Assembly: GCF_023078455.1 (NCBI RefSeq)
Contig: NZ_CP095740.1
Coordinates: 4,080,001-4,144,000, forward strand
Direction: 5' to 3'
Length of the DNA: 64,000 bases
Source of the DNA: Luteibacter aegosomatis
GTDB lineage: Bacteria; Pseudomonadota; Gammaproteobacteria; Xanthomonadales; Rhodanobacteraceae
Position 1 is the first letter of the stretch; each line of letters opens with the position of its first letter. The notes below the pieces were generated by a model. That model was not told where the DNA came from. It did not search any database and worked only from the letters and a program-made list of their open reading frames with translations. This document shows positions 29,762 to 39,284 of this stretch, piece after piece. A program made the translations under genes and the position numbers.

Positions 29762-30418
29762 ATGGCACGAGGTGAACACCACAGGATCCATGCCCAGGAC
29801 CGGACGCAGCGCAACCGCGTCCTCGTCGCACAGGAAGCGGCCCGCTTGATGAGCGAGCATGGCATCCGCGACTTCCACCACGCGAAACTGAAAGCCGCCG
29901 AACGGCTCGGCATCGTCGATACGCAAGCCCTTCCCCGTAACAACGAGATCGAGGAGGCCTTGCGCGAACACCAGCGCATCTTCCACGCCGATACCCAGCC
30001 CCAGGCCTTGCGCGCACGTCGCGAGGCGGCCATGGAGGCCATGCGTTTCCTTCGCGGTTTCGACGCGCGCCTGGTGGGTGCCGTGCTCGAAGGCACCGCC
30101 GACGAACACTCGGCCGTCTGCCTTCATGTGTTCAGCGACGATCCCGAGGCCCCCGGCATGTTCCTCCGCGAGCAGGGCATCCCACTCGAAACCCAGACCC
30201 GGCGGCTACGCTGGTCCGACCACGAGCAGAGCGAGCACACGGTGCTGCTGTTCGGCGCCGACGGCATTCCGTTCGACATCACCGTGCTGCCGGTGGACGC
30301 GATCCGCCAGGCTCCGCTGGACCGCGTCGACGAGCGGCCGATGCGGCGCGCCAGCGTGGCGACGGTGCAGCAGCTGCTGGCGGAAGAGGACATGGCGGCT
30401 TACGAGTCGGCGTCTTAG
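29762..30418 (+). CDS. Conserved hypothetical protein, possibly nucleotidyltransferase-like
   Basis: A 218-residue soluble protein. The N-terminal half is helical and charged (HRIHAQDRTQRNRVLVAQEA, then GIRDFHHAKLKAAERLGI). The C-terminal half has alternating strands (LVGAVLEGTADEHSAVCLHV, HTVLLFGADGIPFDITVLPV), which resembles a minimal nucleotidyltransferase-type fold, though no complete GSxxxxxDxD motif is seen. I recognise it only as a conserved type from xanthomonads without known function. It follows mrcA by 56 bases on the same strand, with GGGGTGAGTC before the ATG. Confidence 0.6.
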   Translation: MARGEHHRIHAQDRTQRNRVLVAQEAARLMSEHGIRDFHHAKLKAAERLGIVDTQALPRNNEIEEALREHQRIFHADTQPQALRARREAAMEAMRFLRGFDARLVGAVLEGTADEHSAVCLHVFSDDPEAPGMFLREQGIPLETQTRRLRWSDHEQSEHTVLLFGADGIPFDITVLPVDAIRQAPLDRVDERPMRRASVATVQQLLAEEDMAAYESAS

Positions 30419-30436
30419 CCGCGCTTTCGCAAACCG

Positions 30437-30574
30437 TTCGCCGATACGATCGGCTCCCACCCCTCCGGTAGCAGGTGTCCGATCAGCCCGCTGAAAGGCT
30501 GCCATCGAAGGGGTGAGAGTCAGATCGGCGAGCGCTGGCTACCGAAGGGGTGGGAGCCGACCGTGTCGGCGAAT
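30437..30574. repeat. Long inverted repeat, family A (copy 2)
   Basis: Arms at 30437-30470 and 30541-30574 carry the family core (TTCGCCGATACGATCGGCTC and its inverse), about 90% matched. The interior also contains a partial third arm (about 30505-30525). It fills the convergent gap before gltA. Confidence 0.88.
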
Positions 30575-30603
30575 CCTACGAAGCGTCGCGTTGGCGCTCG
30601 CCA

Positions 30604-30634
30604 TAAAAAAGCCCCGCTTTCGCGGGGCTTTTTC
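30604..30634. terminator. Bidirectional intrinsic terminator after gltA
   Basis: A hairpin GCCCCGC-TTTC-GCGGGGC (30611-30628) is flanked by six A on the left and five T on the right. It can stop gltA transcripts on the minus strand and read-through from the plus-strand genes. It lies a few bases past the gltA stop codon. Confidence 0.92.
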
Positions 30635-30637
30635 GTC

Positions 30638-31933
30638 TTAGCGCTTGTCGCTCGACACGTAATCGCGAACGTCGGGGCCGGTGTAGATCTGGCGCGGGCG
30701 GCCGATGCGCGATCCCGGGGTTTCGTGCTGCTCGATCCAGTGCGAGATCCAGCCGGAGGTGCGGGCGATGGCGAACATCACCGTGAACATCTCGGTCGGG
30801 ATACCCAGGGCCTTGTAGATGATGCCCGAGTAGAAGTCGACGTTCGGGTAGAGCTTGCGCTCGACGAAGTAGTCGTCCTTCAGCGCGGCTTCTTCCAGCT
30901 TCATGGCCACGTCGAGCAGCGGGTCGTTGACTCCCAGCTCCTCGAGCACCTTGTGGCACATCTCGCGAATGATCTTGGCGCGCGGGTCGAAATTCTTGTA
31001 CACGCGGTGGCCGAAGCCCATGAGACGGAACGAGTCGTTCTTGTCCTTCGCGCGCTTGACGGCGGTCTCGACCTTGTCGGCCGAACCGATTTCCTCGAGC
31101 TGCTTGAGCACCGCTTCGTTCGCACCGCCGTGGGCCGGACCCCAGAGCGCGGTGATGCCCGCCGCCACCGACGCGTACGGATTGGCACCGGTGGAACCCA
31201 CCAGGCGCACCGTGGAGGTGGAGGCGTTCTGCTCGTGGTCGGCGTGCAGGATGAAGAGCAGGTCGAGCGCCTTGGCCACCACCGGGTTCAGCTCGAGCGG
31301 CTCGCTCGGCACTTCGAACATGGTGTGCAGGAAGCGGGTGACGTACTCGAGGTTGTTGCGCGGATAACGGGTGGGCCAGCCGATCGAATGGCGGTAGATG
31401 GCGGCCGAGATCGTCGGCATCTTCGCGATGAGGCGAATGGCGGCGAGCTTGCGGTCATCGGGATTATCGACGTCGAGATCGTCGTGATAGAACGCCGAGA
31501 GCGACGCGATCGACGCGGCCAGCATGGCCATCGGATGCGCGTTGTGGTGGAAGCCCTTCAGGAAGTCCTTGAGGTTCTCGTGCATCATCGAGTGATGCGT
31601 GATCTCGTTCTCGAATTTGGTGAACTCGGCCTTGCTCGGCAGCTCGCCGTTGAGCAGCAGGTAGGAGGTTTCGAGGAAGGTCGACTTCTCGGCCAGCTGT
31701 TCGATCGGGTAGCCGCGGTACAGCAGCACGCCCTTGTCGCCGTCGATGTAGGTGATGGCGCTCTTGGTGCTGGCGGTGCTGCCGTAGCCCGGGTCGTAGG
31801 TGAAGTAGCCGGTGTCCTTGTAGAGCGTGCCGATGTCGACGCACTCGGCACCGAGCGTGCCGCCGATGACGGGCAGTTCGCTGACGGGCTTGTTGGATTC
31901 ATCGACCAATTTGACGGTTTTGGCGTCGGACAC
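30638..31933 (-). CDS. gltA: Citrate synthase (type II, hexameric class)
   Basis: A 431-residue citrate synthase that condenses oxaloacetate and acetyl-CoA at the entry to the TCA cycle. Catalytic and substrate regions are visible: [32 protein letters not shown], and [16 protein letters not shown], with the catalytic Asp following in the DPLLDVA segment. The N-terminal beta domain ([20 protein letters not shown]) and the length mark it as the NADH-sensitive Gram-negative class. GAAGAGGAGA lies upstream of the ATG. It has its own transcript, with a terminator at 30604. Confidence 0.97.
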   Translation of the reverse strand: MSDAKTVKLVDESNKPVSELPVIGGTLGAECVDIGTLYKDTGYFTYDPGYGSTASTKSAITYIDGDKGVLLYRGYPIEQLAEKSTFLETSYLLLNGELPSKAEFTKFENEITHHSMMHENLKDFLKGFHHNAHPMAMLAASIASLSAFYHDDLDVDNPDDRKLAAIRLIAKMPTISAAIYRHSIGWPTRYPRNNLEYVTRFLHTMFEVPSEPLELNPVVAKALDLLFILHADHEQNASTSTVRLVGSTGANPYASVAAGITALWGPAHGGANEAVLKQLEEIGSADKVETAVKRAKDKNDSFRLMGFGHRVYKNFDPRAKIIREMCHKVLEELGVNDPLLDVAMKLEEAALKDDYFVERKLYPNVDFYSGIIYKALGIPTEMFTVMFAIARTSGWISHWIEQHETPGSRIGRPRQIYTGPDVRDYVSSDKR

Positions 31934-32110
31934 GGCGGTCTCCTCTTCTCTAGCTGATGCTCGCCGTCCCGGAGGTTGGAGCGGCGCGGCGCTGTTGGGA
32001 AAACGGCGCCGGGGGAAGGCACCGTACCGGCCGCCATGTGCGACCGAAGTTCCCCATTATCGCATAGAGCCGATTCGAACGTCCGTTAGACAAAATTTAA
32101 TCGCGGACGC

Positions 32111-32149
32111 AAAAAGACACGGGGCAGGCGCTGAGCCTGCCCCGTGTCC
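32111..32149 (-). terminator. Intrinsic terminator of rpmE2
   Basis: On the minus strand GACACGGGGCAGGC pairs with its inverse over a short TCAGC-type loop (32117-32148) and is followed by TTTTT. It begins about 52 bases after the rpmE2 stop codon. Confidence 0.9.
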
Positions 32150-32200
32150 GTCGATCCTCGCGAAACGCCACCCCGCAGGCGGCGCGCGGATGTCGAGGGA

Positions 32201-32446
32201 TTACTTCTTGCCGTAGCGCTGGCGGAACTTGTCGACGCGGCCGCCGACGTCGAGCGTCTTCTGCTTGCCCGTGTAGAACGGGTGCGAATGGCTGGAGATA
32301 TCGAGCTTGATCACCGGGTATTCGTTACCGTCTTCCCACTTGACGGTTTCCTTGCTGCTCATGGTCGAGCGGGTGAGGAAAGCGAAGTCGGACGAGAGGT
32401 CCTGGAAGACCACCGGCTTGTAATTCGGATGGATGTTCTCTTTCAT
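32201..32446 (-). CDS. rpmE2: 50S ribosomal protein L31 type B
   Basis: An 81-residue L31 starting [20 protein letters not shown]. It has no cysteines, so it is the zinc-independent type B (RpmE2/YkgM-like) form, about ten residues longer than the zinc-binding type A. Conserved features are [27 protein letters not shown] and [13 protein letters not shown]. It binds the large subunit near the central protuberance. It lies alone between gltA and a nucleoside hydrolase, with its own terminator. Confidence 0.95.
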   Translation of the reverse strand: MKENIHPNYKPVVFQDLSSDFAFLTRSTMSSKETVKWEDGNEYPVIKLDISSHSHPFYTGKQKTLDVGGRVDKFRQRYGKK

Positions 32447-32523
32447 GGTCGTGACTCGACTAATAGCGGGGTGAAAAGAGCGGCATTGTAGCCGGGGGCT
32501 GGCGGCTTGGCAACCAAACAAGC

Positions 32524-32625
32524 GTCGCGCCGGCGCAGGCCGGTGCCTACGGCGACGAATGGGGTTGTCGCCGTATCGCCCAGGGAGGGGCCGGGACCCC
32601 AGGCACCGGCCTGCGCCGGTGCGAC
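32524..32625. repeat. Inverted repeat, family D
   Basis: Arms 32524-32548 and 32601-32625 match at 24 of 25 positions (core CCGGCGCAGGCCGGTGCCT and its inverse), 52 bases apart. The element lies between the nucleoside hydrolase stop codon and rpmE2. No other copy of this family is seen in the window. Confidence 0.88.
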
Positions 32626-32628
32626 GGG

Positions 32629-33558
32629 CTAAGCCCCCAACGCTTTGGCGATCATCGCCCCGAACCTCGCCTGGTCGACCTCCAGCACGATCCGCGCGTT
32701 CGGCCGGCCACCCAGGCGGTTCTGCCAGTCGACCACGGTGGCGCCACGGGTCAGGCGGCCGTCCAGTTCGATGCCCACGTGACGGGTTTCGGCGCGGGTG
32801 ACGATGGCCGGGTCCAGCGCCACGGCCATGGCCAGCGCGTCGGCGGCGATGAAACCCGTACGCTCGTTGTCGGCGTTGAAGCGCCGGGCCGTCTCGAAGA
32901 TCCGGCCGAAGAACCGGGCGCGCTCGCTGTCGCCCGCCACCCAGCCCTGGTAGTCGGCGTCGGGGAAGGCATGGCGCACGGTGGCTTCCCAGTCGACCAG
33001 ATCGAACAGGGGAAACGTTTCGAAGACCACGTGGGCCGCCTCCGGATCGAAGCCGATGTTGAATTCGGCCGGTATCTTGCCGGTGTTGCCGTGACCGGTG
33101 ACGGCGCCGCCCATGATCACCAGCCGCTTCACGCGCTCCGGCAACGAGGGGTCGAGCCGCACGGCCAGCGCGAGGTTGGTCAGCGGGCCGAGGGCCACCA
33201 GGGTGAGTTCGCCGGGGCGCTCGCGGGTGAGGCGGATGAGCGCCAGCGCGGCATGTTCGGCGTCGGCCGGATGGCGAGGCTCCGGAAAGCCGACGTCGCC
33301 GAAGCCGTCTTCGCCATGCACGAATGCCGCGTCTTCCTCGGGAGCGCGCACCAAGGGCGAGGGGCAGCCCGCGAATACCGGCGTGGCGGCGCCGATCAGG
33401 TCGACCAGGGTACGCGCGTTGCGGACCGTGTGACGGAGGCCCACGTTGCCGGCGGCGACGGTGAGCGCCGCCACGTCGGTATGCGCGTGGGCCATCAGGA
33501 TGGCCAGGGCGTCGTCCACGCCGGGGTCGGTGTCGATCAGCAGGGGAAGTCGGGTCAT
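32629..33558 (-). CDS. Inosine/uridine-preferring nucleoside hydrolase
   Basis: A 309-residue hydrolase that cleaves the N-glycosidic bond of ribonucleosides. The calcium-binding N-terminal motif [15 protein letters not shown] (about residues 6-20) is complete, with [29 protein letters not shown] and [16 protein letters not shown] in order and an aromatic/His-containing active-site segment near [18 protein letters not shown] at 33558 (MTRLPLL). It lies just downstream of glnE on the same strand, with about 50 bases between. Confidence 0.92.
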   Translation of the reverse strand: MTRLPLLIDTDPGVDDALAILMAHAHTDVAALTVAAGNVGLRHTVRNARTLVDLIGAATPVFAGCPSPLVRAPEEDAAFVHGEDGFGDVGFPEPRHPADAEHAALALIRLTRERPGELTLVALGPLTNLALAVRLDPSLPERVKRLVIMGGAVTGHGNTGKIPAEFNIGFDPEAAHVVFETFPLFDLVDWEATVRHAFPDADYQGWVAGDSERARFFGRIFETARRFNADNERTGFIAADALAMAVALDPAIVTRAETRHVGIELDGRLTRGATVVDWQNRLGGRPNARIVLEVDQARFGAMIAKALGA

Positions 33559-33607
33559 CGTGAAACCGCCTTGAATCGGCCGGACAGCATAGCGCCGCCC
33601 GACGGCT

Positions 33608-36505
33608 TCAGACAGCCTGCCGCTCGTCGGCTGCCGGCGCGTCGAAGTCGAAGCCCAGTTCGGCCGCCACCCGCGACACGCCCTCGCAACATGCATCCAG
33701 CTCCGGCGTGCGCAACGCCACGCGCGGCCGAAGGTCGAGCGTGCAGGCAAGACCCGCCTGGAGCAGGTCGGCGTGGGCCAGGTGCAAGGTGTCGGCCTGC
33801 TCCTGGGTAAGCAACCCGACCGTGCGCAGTACGTCGATCAGCGTGCTGCTCGACGTGGTGTCCAGGATCGTGGGATGCGTGGCCGCGTGGGCGAGCACCA
33901 TGCCCTGCAGGATGAATTCGATGTCGATCAGGGCGCCCCTGCCCTGCTTGAGATCGATCCGCGCCTCGTCGGAACGGTCGCGCTCGGCGCGCCAGCGCAC
34001 CCGCATCGCGCTCACTTCGGAACGAACGCGCGTCGCGTCGCGCGGCTGGGCCAGGATGTGGCGGCGAATGTCCGACAACTGGGTGCCCACCCGTTCGTCG
34101 CCCGCCACCATCCGCGCGCGTTGCAGGGCCTGGTGCTCCCACGTCCACGCGCGGTCGCGCTGGTAGGCCTCGAAGGCATCCACGCTGGCCACCAGCAGGC
34201 CCTTGGAGCCGTCGGGGCGCAACCGCGTGTCGACTTCGTAGAGCTTGCCCGCGTGGGTCTGCACGTCGAGCCAATGCATCACGCGCTGGGCCAGACGCTG
34301 GTACCAGCGCGTGCCGTCGACGGGACGCGGGCCGTCGCTCATGACATGGGCCCGCTTGCCGTCGTAGACGAAGACGAGGTCGAGATCGGAGGCGAAGCCC
34401 AGTTCCTCGCCGCCGAGGCTGCCGTAACCCAGCACGGCGAAACCGCCGCCGTCTCCGGGCAGTCGTCCATGCTGTGCCGCCAGCTCGCGCGTGGCCAGCG
34501 CCAGGACGGCGCCGACCACCGCCTCGGCCAACCCCGCCAGGCGGCGGGCCGTGGCCGTCGCGTCGGCGCGCGCGTCGTTGAACGCGAGGCCGAGGCGGAA
34601 GGCGATGCTCGAGCGGAATTCGTTGATGCGCTCGAGCTCCCGCTCGGCGTCGCGCTCGTCCAGTGCGCCCAGGGTGCGGGCGATCTCGGCCACGATGTCG
34701 GCGCGCTTGAGCGGCAGCTGGTCGATGCGCGGGTCGAGCACGTCGTCGAGCAGCAGCGGCTGCGCGATCACGCGCTCGGCGAGGAAGGCACTGTCGGCGA
34801 ACACGCCAGCGACGCGACGGCGCGCGTTGGGTTGCTCGTCGAGCAAGGCCAGGTACGACGAGCGGCGTGCCACGGCCTGCACCAGCCGGAGCATGCGCAG
34901 CAGGCTCGCGGCCGGCGAAACGCTCGAGCGCGCCGCCCCGATCAGTTGCGGCATGAGCCTTTCGAGCCGTTCGGCCGAACGCGCCGACATCGCGCGCACG
35001 GAAGCGGCATGCGGCAGCTTGCCGAGCGCTTCGGCCACCTCGGCACCGGGCGAGAAACCCGATGCGTCCAGGGTGGCCGCCGTCAGCGAGCCGTCGCGCG
35101 CATGGTTCCACAGCTCGACGTCGGCCGCGGGCGGCGTGGCGGTGTGTCCCGCGTGCGGCACGAGCACGGCGGCGAATTCCGCCGACACGGCCGTGCGATG
35201 GGCCGTGAGCTCGTTTTCGAGCGCTTCCCACGAGTCGTAGTCGAGTCCGAGCGCGAGGCGTTCCCGCGTGAGCGCATCGTCGGGGATATCGTGCGTCTGC
35301 GCATCGCGCAGCATCTGCACGCGGTTTTCCAACCGGCGCAGGAACACATAGGCCGCACGAAGCGACTTCGCCCGTCCGGCGGGAATGTAGCCCCTCGATT
35401 CGCAGGCACGCAGGGCGGGGAGCAGGCCACGCACGCGCAGGGCGGGATCGCGCCCGCCGCGGATCATCTGCGTGAGCTGCACCACGAACTCGATCTCGCG
35501 GATGCCGCCCGGGCCGAGCTTGAGGTTGCCGGCCAGGTCCTTGCGTGCCACCTCGGCGTCGATCAGGGCTTTCATCTCGCGCAGGCCGGCGAAGGCCGTG
35601 TAATCGAGATAGCGGCGATAGACGAAGGGCCTGAGCATGTCCTGCAGTTCACGCCCCGCCGCGCGATCGCCCGCCACGGGGCGGGCCTTGATCCATGCGT
35701 AGCGCTCCCAGTCGCGGCCTTCGCGCTGGTAGTACTGCTCCATCGCGGAGAACGGCAGGGCGAGGCGGCCGGCGTTGCCGAACGGACGCAGGCGGAGGTC
35801 CACCCGCGCGCAGATGCCGTCCACCGTTGGCTCGGCAAGCAGGCGCACCAGTTGGCGCGCTTCGCGGATGAAGTACTCGCCGTTATCGAGCGGCCGCGTG
35901 CCGTCGGTCTCGCCGCCGGACGCATAGGCGAGCACCAGGTCGATGTCGGACGAGAAATTGAGTTCGTTGCCGCCAAGCTTGCCGAAGCCGACCACGACCA
36001 TGCGCTGCTCGTTGCCCGCGGCATCGCGAGGACGGCCATGGCGCGCTCGCAGCGCGCTCTCAGACCAGCGCAGGGAGGCACCGAGCAGGGCCTCGTAGAG
36101 CACGCTCGTGGACGAGAGCGTTTCGTCGAGGTCGTCGAGTCCGTTGACGTCGCGGAACACCAGGCGCACCGCCTCGGCGTGACGGAAACGGCGTAGCACC
36201 CGCATGCAACCGTCCTCGTCGGCGGGCAGGTCGAGCATGGCGCCACGCGAACCCGCGTCGGCGCTGGCCCGAAGCCGCTCCAGGCCGGCGGGCGCGAGCA
36301 GGTCGGGCTGGCGGCGAAAGACGTCGAAGGCGAAGTCCGATGCCATGAGGGTGCGCCGAATGCGTTCGGCCACCCCCGCATCGTCGTAAAGGGGAATCCT
36401 GGCCGCGCGGCAGGCCGCCATCACGTCGGCGTAGCGCTGGTCGATGAGGGCGCGAAGTTCCGCACTTTCGCGCCGGGCCGGCTGGGGAGTGGTCATCCCG
36501 GCCAT
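33608..36505 (-). CDS. glnE: Glutamine synthetase adenylyltransferase/deadenylase GlnE
   Basis: A 965-residue bifunctional enzyme that adds and removes AMP on glutamine synthetase in response to PII and glutamine. It has two nucleotidyltransferase domains, each with its metal-binding signature: GKLGGNELNFSSDIDLVLAY (deadenylylase half, about residue 170) and GYGSLGGEELGFASDLDLVF (adenylylase half, about 695), with helical linkers between. Both DxD motifs are intact, so both activities should be present. The ATG at 36505 follows a GAGG site; MTTPQP at 36496 is an alternative. Confidence 0.96.
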   Translation of the reverse strand: MAGMTTPQPARRESAELRALIDQRYADVMAACRAARIPLYDDAGVAERIRRTLMASDFAFDVFRRQPDLLAPAGLERLRASADAGSRGAMLDLPADEDGCMRVLRRFRHAEAVRLVFRDVNGLDDLDETLSSTSVLYEALLGASLRWSESALRARHGRPRDAAGNEQRMVVVGFGKLGGNELNFSSDIDLVLAYASGGETDGTRPLDNGEYFIREARQLVRLLAEPTVDGICARVDLRLRPFGNAGRLALPFSAMEQYYQREGRDWERYAWIKARPVAGDRAAGRELQDMLRPFVYRRYLDYTAFAGLREMKALIDAEVARKDLAGNLKLGPGGIREIEFVVQLTQMIRGGRDPALRVRGLLPALRACESRGYIPAGRAKSLRAAYVFLRRLENRVQMLRDAQTHDIPDDALTRERLALGLDYDSWEALENELTAHRTAVSAEFAAVLVPHAGHTATPPAADVELWNHARDGSLTAATLDASGFSPGAEVAEALGKLPHAASVRAMSARSAERLERLMPQLIGAARSSVSPAASLLRMLRLVQAVARRSSYLALLDEQPNARRRVAGVFADSAFLAERVIAQPLLLDDVLDPRIDQLPLKRADIVAEIARTLGALDERDAERELERINEFRSSIAFRLGLAFNDARADATATARRLAGLAEAVVGAVLALATRELAAQHGRLPGDGGGFAVLGYGSLGGEELGFASDLDLVFVYDGKRAHVMSDGPRPVDGTRWYQRLAQRVMHWLDVQTHAGKLYEVDTRLRPDGSKGLLVASVDAFEAYQRDRAWTWEHQALQRARMVAGDERVGTQLSDIRRHILAQPRDATRVRSEVSAMRVRWRAERDRSDEARIDLKQGRGALIDIEFILQGMVLAHAATHPTILDTTSSSTLIDVLRTVGLLTQEQADTLHLAHADLLQAGLACTLDLRPRVALRTPELDACCEGVSRVAAELGFDFDAPAADERQAV

Positions 36506-36574
36506 TGTGCCTCAACGGGCCGCGTGCCCACACGCCCCGAAGGCGGAAGGGCAACGACCCTTCCGCCCCGTCCG

Positions 36575-37024
36575 TCAGCGCTTCACTTCGCGCGAGAGGC
36601 GCATGGTCCACGGGCACCACATCCTGCCGGGCAGGATCTGGTCGCCCACCGCCCAGAGGTTTTCCTCGACGTCCTCCGCGCTGAGGGAACACTCATGGAA
36701 CGAGGCATCCGTGGGGGGCTTCAGCGATGCCGGGTCCACGTGGAAGGCCCAGGCCTCGTTATAGGGTGCCCTCCCCGGCAGCACGTTCGCGATGAATGCC
36801 ACGTGCGGCTGTTTCTCGATATTGCGCAGGATTTGCGAATAACGCTCGGCCAGAGCCGGATCGCGGACTTCCACGACGAATTCGTTGGGGGCGTAGGTCG
36901 GCTCCCCGGCATAGTTGATGAACGAAAAATAGCGGGCGCCTGCCGCTTCCGCCATGCCGGCGCCGGCCAGCAGGGTGGCGGCGAGAAGGGTGCGAACGGC
37001 GCCGCGGGTCGTACGTTTTATCAA
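36575..37024 (-). CDS. Secreted BP74-like protein
   Basis: A 149-residue exported protein: signal peptide (RTLLAATLLAGAGMAEA, cleaved near residue 28), then a compact domain beginning ARYFSFINYAGEP. The pattern FVVEVRDPALAERYSQIL, then YNEAWAFHVDPASL, then QILPGRMWCPWTMRL resembles the BP74 N-terminal domain family (named for a calmodulin-binding protein), known in bacteria mainly as small secreted proteins of unknown role. Two Cys (in HECSL and MWCPW) could form a disulfide. It ends 70 bases upstream of glnE on the same strand. Confidence 0.6.
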   Translation of the reverse strand: MIKRTTRGAVRTLLAATLLAGAGMAEAAGARYFSFINYAGEPTYAPNEFVVEVRDPALAERYSQILRNIEKQPHVAFIANVLPGRAPYNEAWAFHVDPASLKPPTDASFHECSLSAEDVEENLWAVGDQILPGRMWCPWTMRLSREVKR

Positions 37025-37225
37025 GGTGAAGCTCCTTGGTTGTCGACGAAGGTGATCGATCCCGATTCCCCGGAACCGACGTTATCACCGCGTCTCACGC
37101 CCACGTGCGCCGGAGCGGGGCGTCTCGACATTTCACGCCGTTGGAACATCCGGCCTGCCCGCCTATTCATGTCCATTCGGTTACAGTCGCCTTCCCCTCG
37201 ATGACAGGCTGTCACAGAGACCGCA

Positions 37226-39118
37226 ATGCTCCGAAACGTCTCAACGTATCGTGATATGGCATCGCGCATCGCCCTGCCGCTGCTGCTGGCGGTGGCTTTC
37301 GTGCTGTACACGGGTTTCATGGATGGCAACCCCGGCGTGGCCAGCGCGCAGTGGGCCGACCGGCCGTGGCACATGTTCGTCAACGCGTTTCCGGGACTGC
37401 TCATCGCGGCTTTGCTGCTCGTGCTCACCCGGCGGGCATGGCTGTCGTTCGGACTGGCGTTCCTCGCGCAGGGCACGGTGCTGGCGGTCAGCGCCATCAA
37501 GATGAAAAACCTCGGCTCGCCCTTGCTGCCGGCCGACTTCCGCATGGTGGGGCAGCTGAAGAACGGCGGACTGCACCTGCTGGGCAGCTATCTGCCGGCA
37601 AACCCCCTGCCTTATCTCGGCATCGTCGCCGCCATCGCGCTCGTGGTGCTTGCCGCGCGCCTCGAGCCGCCGCTGTTCGACCGCCGGACGCACGGCCGCC
37701 GCCTCGTCAGCGGACTCGCCCTGTTCGCCCTGATCGGCACGCTGATGGCCGGCGTCCCCGCGTGGTCGAAGATGTACGACAAGGACCGCCTCGGCATGCA
37801 GCCCTGGTCCGCCGCGGCAAACGCGGGTTACAACGGCGTGGTCACCACGATCATGCAGTTTCGCCTGCAAGACGCCGGCAAGAAGCAGAAAGCCGATCCG
37901 GACGGTGCCGCGCGCTTCATCGCGAGTACCGACGGCCCATTGCGCGAACACATGACCGAAGCCGCCGCCAACCACCGGCAGACGCCCGACATCGTCGTGG
38001 TGCAGAGCGAGTCGTTCTTCGATCCCTCCGTGATCCGCGGAATGGAAGGGCAAGACCTGGCGCCCAACCTGCATCGTCTCGCGGCGCACGCGAGCTTCGG
38101 CCAGCTGCACGTACCGACGTTCGGCGGGGGCACCATCCGCACCGAGTTCGAAGTGCTCACCGGCTTGTCGCTGCGCTATTTCCCGACCATGCAGTTTCCC
38201 TATCTGCAGATGCATTCGGGCGTGATGCCGGGCATGGTCCGCACGCTGCGTTCGCACGGCTACGAGACCATCGCCGTGCACGGCAACGACCCCGGCTTCT
38301 GGAATCGCACCAGCGCCTTCAAATCGCTCGGTTTCGATCGCTTCGTATCGCAGGCGGATTTCCCGAAGGACTTCGCGCGAAGCGGCGAGTACATGGCCGA
38401 CAGCGCGATGACCGACGAGATCATGCGCCAGCTCAAGGGCGACGGCCCGCCGCGTTTCGTTTTCGCCATCAGCATGGAGGCGCACGGCCCGTACGACAAA
38501 TCGCCCAACGTCGACGTCGCGGAACGCGACGCCATCGCCGTGCCGGACGGCCTGAGCGACGCGGCGAAGTTGCAGTTGCGCAACTACGTCTACCACATGC
38601 GCCACGCCGACGCGGAACTGGGACGTCTCGCCGACCTGCTCGCCAAACGCGAGCGCCCCACGCTGCTGCTGTTCTACGGCGACCACCTGCCCGCGTTGAC
38701 GGAAGCCTACGACAAGCTCGGCTTCGTCGATGGCGGCAACATGCTCTCGCAGACGGTGCCCTACATTCTCGTCGACTCGCATGGCGATGGCCCCGCGCCG
38801 CAGCGCGACGACGTGGCCGCATGGATGCTGCCGGGACGCCTGCTCGAACGTGCCGGCATCCACGACGATCCTTATTTCGCGCTCACCCAGGTGATCGGTC
38901 CCCGGCTCGCCGCGCTCACCCACGCACCGGACGCGCCGGCACCGGCGGAGGACAACGTCGAGAAAGCCACCGACACCTCCATGGGCAACGTCGCCTTGCT
39001 GCGCATGAAGCGCAAGCTCGATCCGATCATGGCGCAGTACGCCACGCCCGACATCTCGACGATCGCCCGACAGCCGGGTAGCGCGGAACACGAAGCCGCC
39101 GCCGGCGCCGAGCAGTAA
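37226..39118 (+). CDS. LTA-synthase-like membrane sulfatase (phosphoglycerol transferase)
   Basis: A 630-residue protein with an N-terminal block of about five membrane helices (residues 15-185) and a periplasmic alkaline-phosphatase/sulfatase domain starting PDIVVVQSESFFDPS. Metal and nucleophile motifs: the Glu in QSESFFD, Thr303 in GGGTIRTEFEVLTG, HGNDPGFWNRTSAF, and LLFYGDHLPALT near the end. Gram-negative relatives (OpgB/MdoB, LtaS-like) transfer phosphoglycerol to periplasmic glucans or lipids. ATG at 37226 is kept; 37256 is an alternative. It is a single gene with no glucan-synthesis genes nearby, so the acceptor is unknown. Confidence 0.85.
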   Translation: MLRNVSTYRDMASRIALPLLLAVAFVLYTGFMDGNPGVASAQWADRPWHMFVNAFPGLLIAALLLVLTRRAWLSFGLAFLAQGTVLAVSAIKMKNLGSPLLPADFRMVGQLKNGGLHLLGSYLPANPLPYLGIVAAIALVVLAARLEPPLFDRRTHGRRLVSGLALFALIGTLMAGVPAWSKMYDKDRLGMQPWSAAANAGYNGVVTTIMQFRLQDAGKKQKADPDGAARFIASTDGPLREHMTEAAANHRQTPDIVVVQSESFFDPSVIRGMEGQDLAPNLHRLAAHASFGQLHVPTFGGGTIRTEFEVLTGLSLRYFPTMQFPYLQMHSGVMPGMVRTLRSHGYETIAVHGNDPGFWNRTSAFKSLGFDRFVSQADFPKDFARSGEYMADSAMTDEIMRQLKGDGPPRFVFAISMEAHGPYDKSPNVDVAERDAIAVPDGLSDAAKLQLRNYVYHMRHADAELGRLADLLAKRERPTLLLFYGDHLPALTEAYDKLGFVDGGNMLSQTVPYILVDSHGDGPAPQRDDVAAWMLPGRLLERAGIHDDPYFALTQVIGPRLAALTHAPDAPAPAEDNVEKATDTSMGNVALLRMKRKLDPIMAQYATPDISTIARQPGSAEHEAAAGAEQ

Positions 39119-39284
39119 ACGGCAAGAACCACGCGAACGCCACGCAGGTCACAGTTCGACGCCTACCCCACCGCTAGCCTCGTTCTTCCACCTCATGCAG
39201 GTGGAGGAACACGGGGGCGCGTGCCGACCGGGTCCGGTCGGCACTTCATGGACACTCTTCCACATCAAGGCAGGAGTCGTACGC

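Noticed and set aside
29762..30418. Murein ligase function for the gene after mrcA
   Set aside because: Some annotations give related proteins a UDP-N-acetylmuramate-alanine ligase name, but no Mur ligase ATP-binding motif is present and the length is less than half of MurC.
31934..32110. Promoter for gltA
   Set aside because: GATAAT is present on the minus strand near 32055, but no acceptable -35 lies at the right distance.
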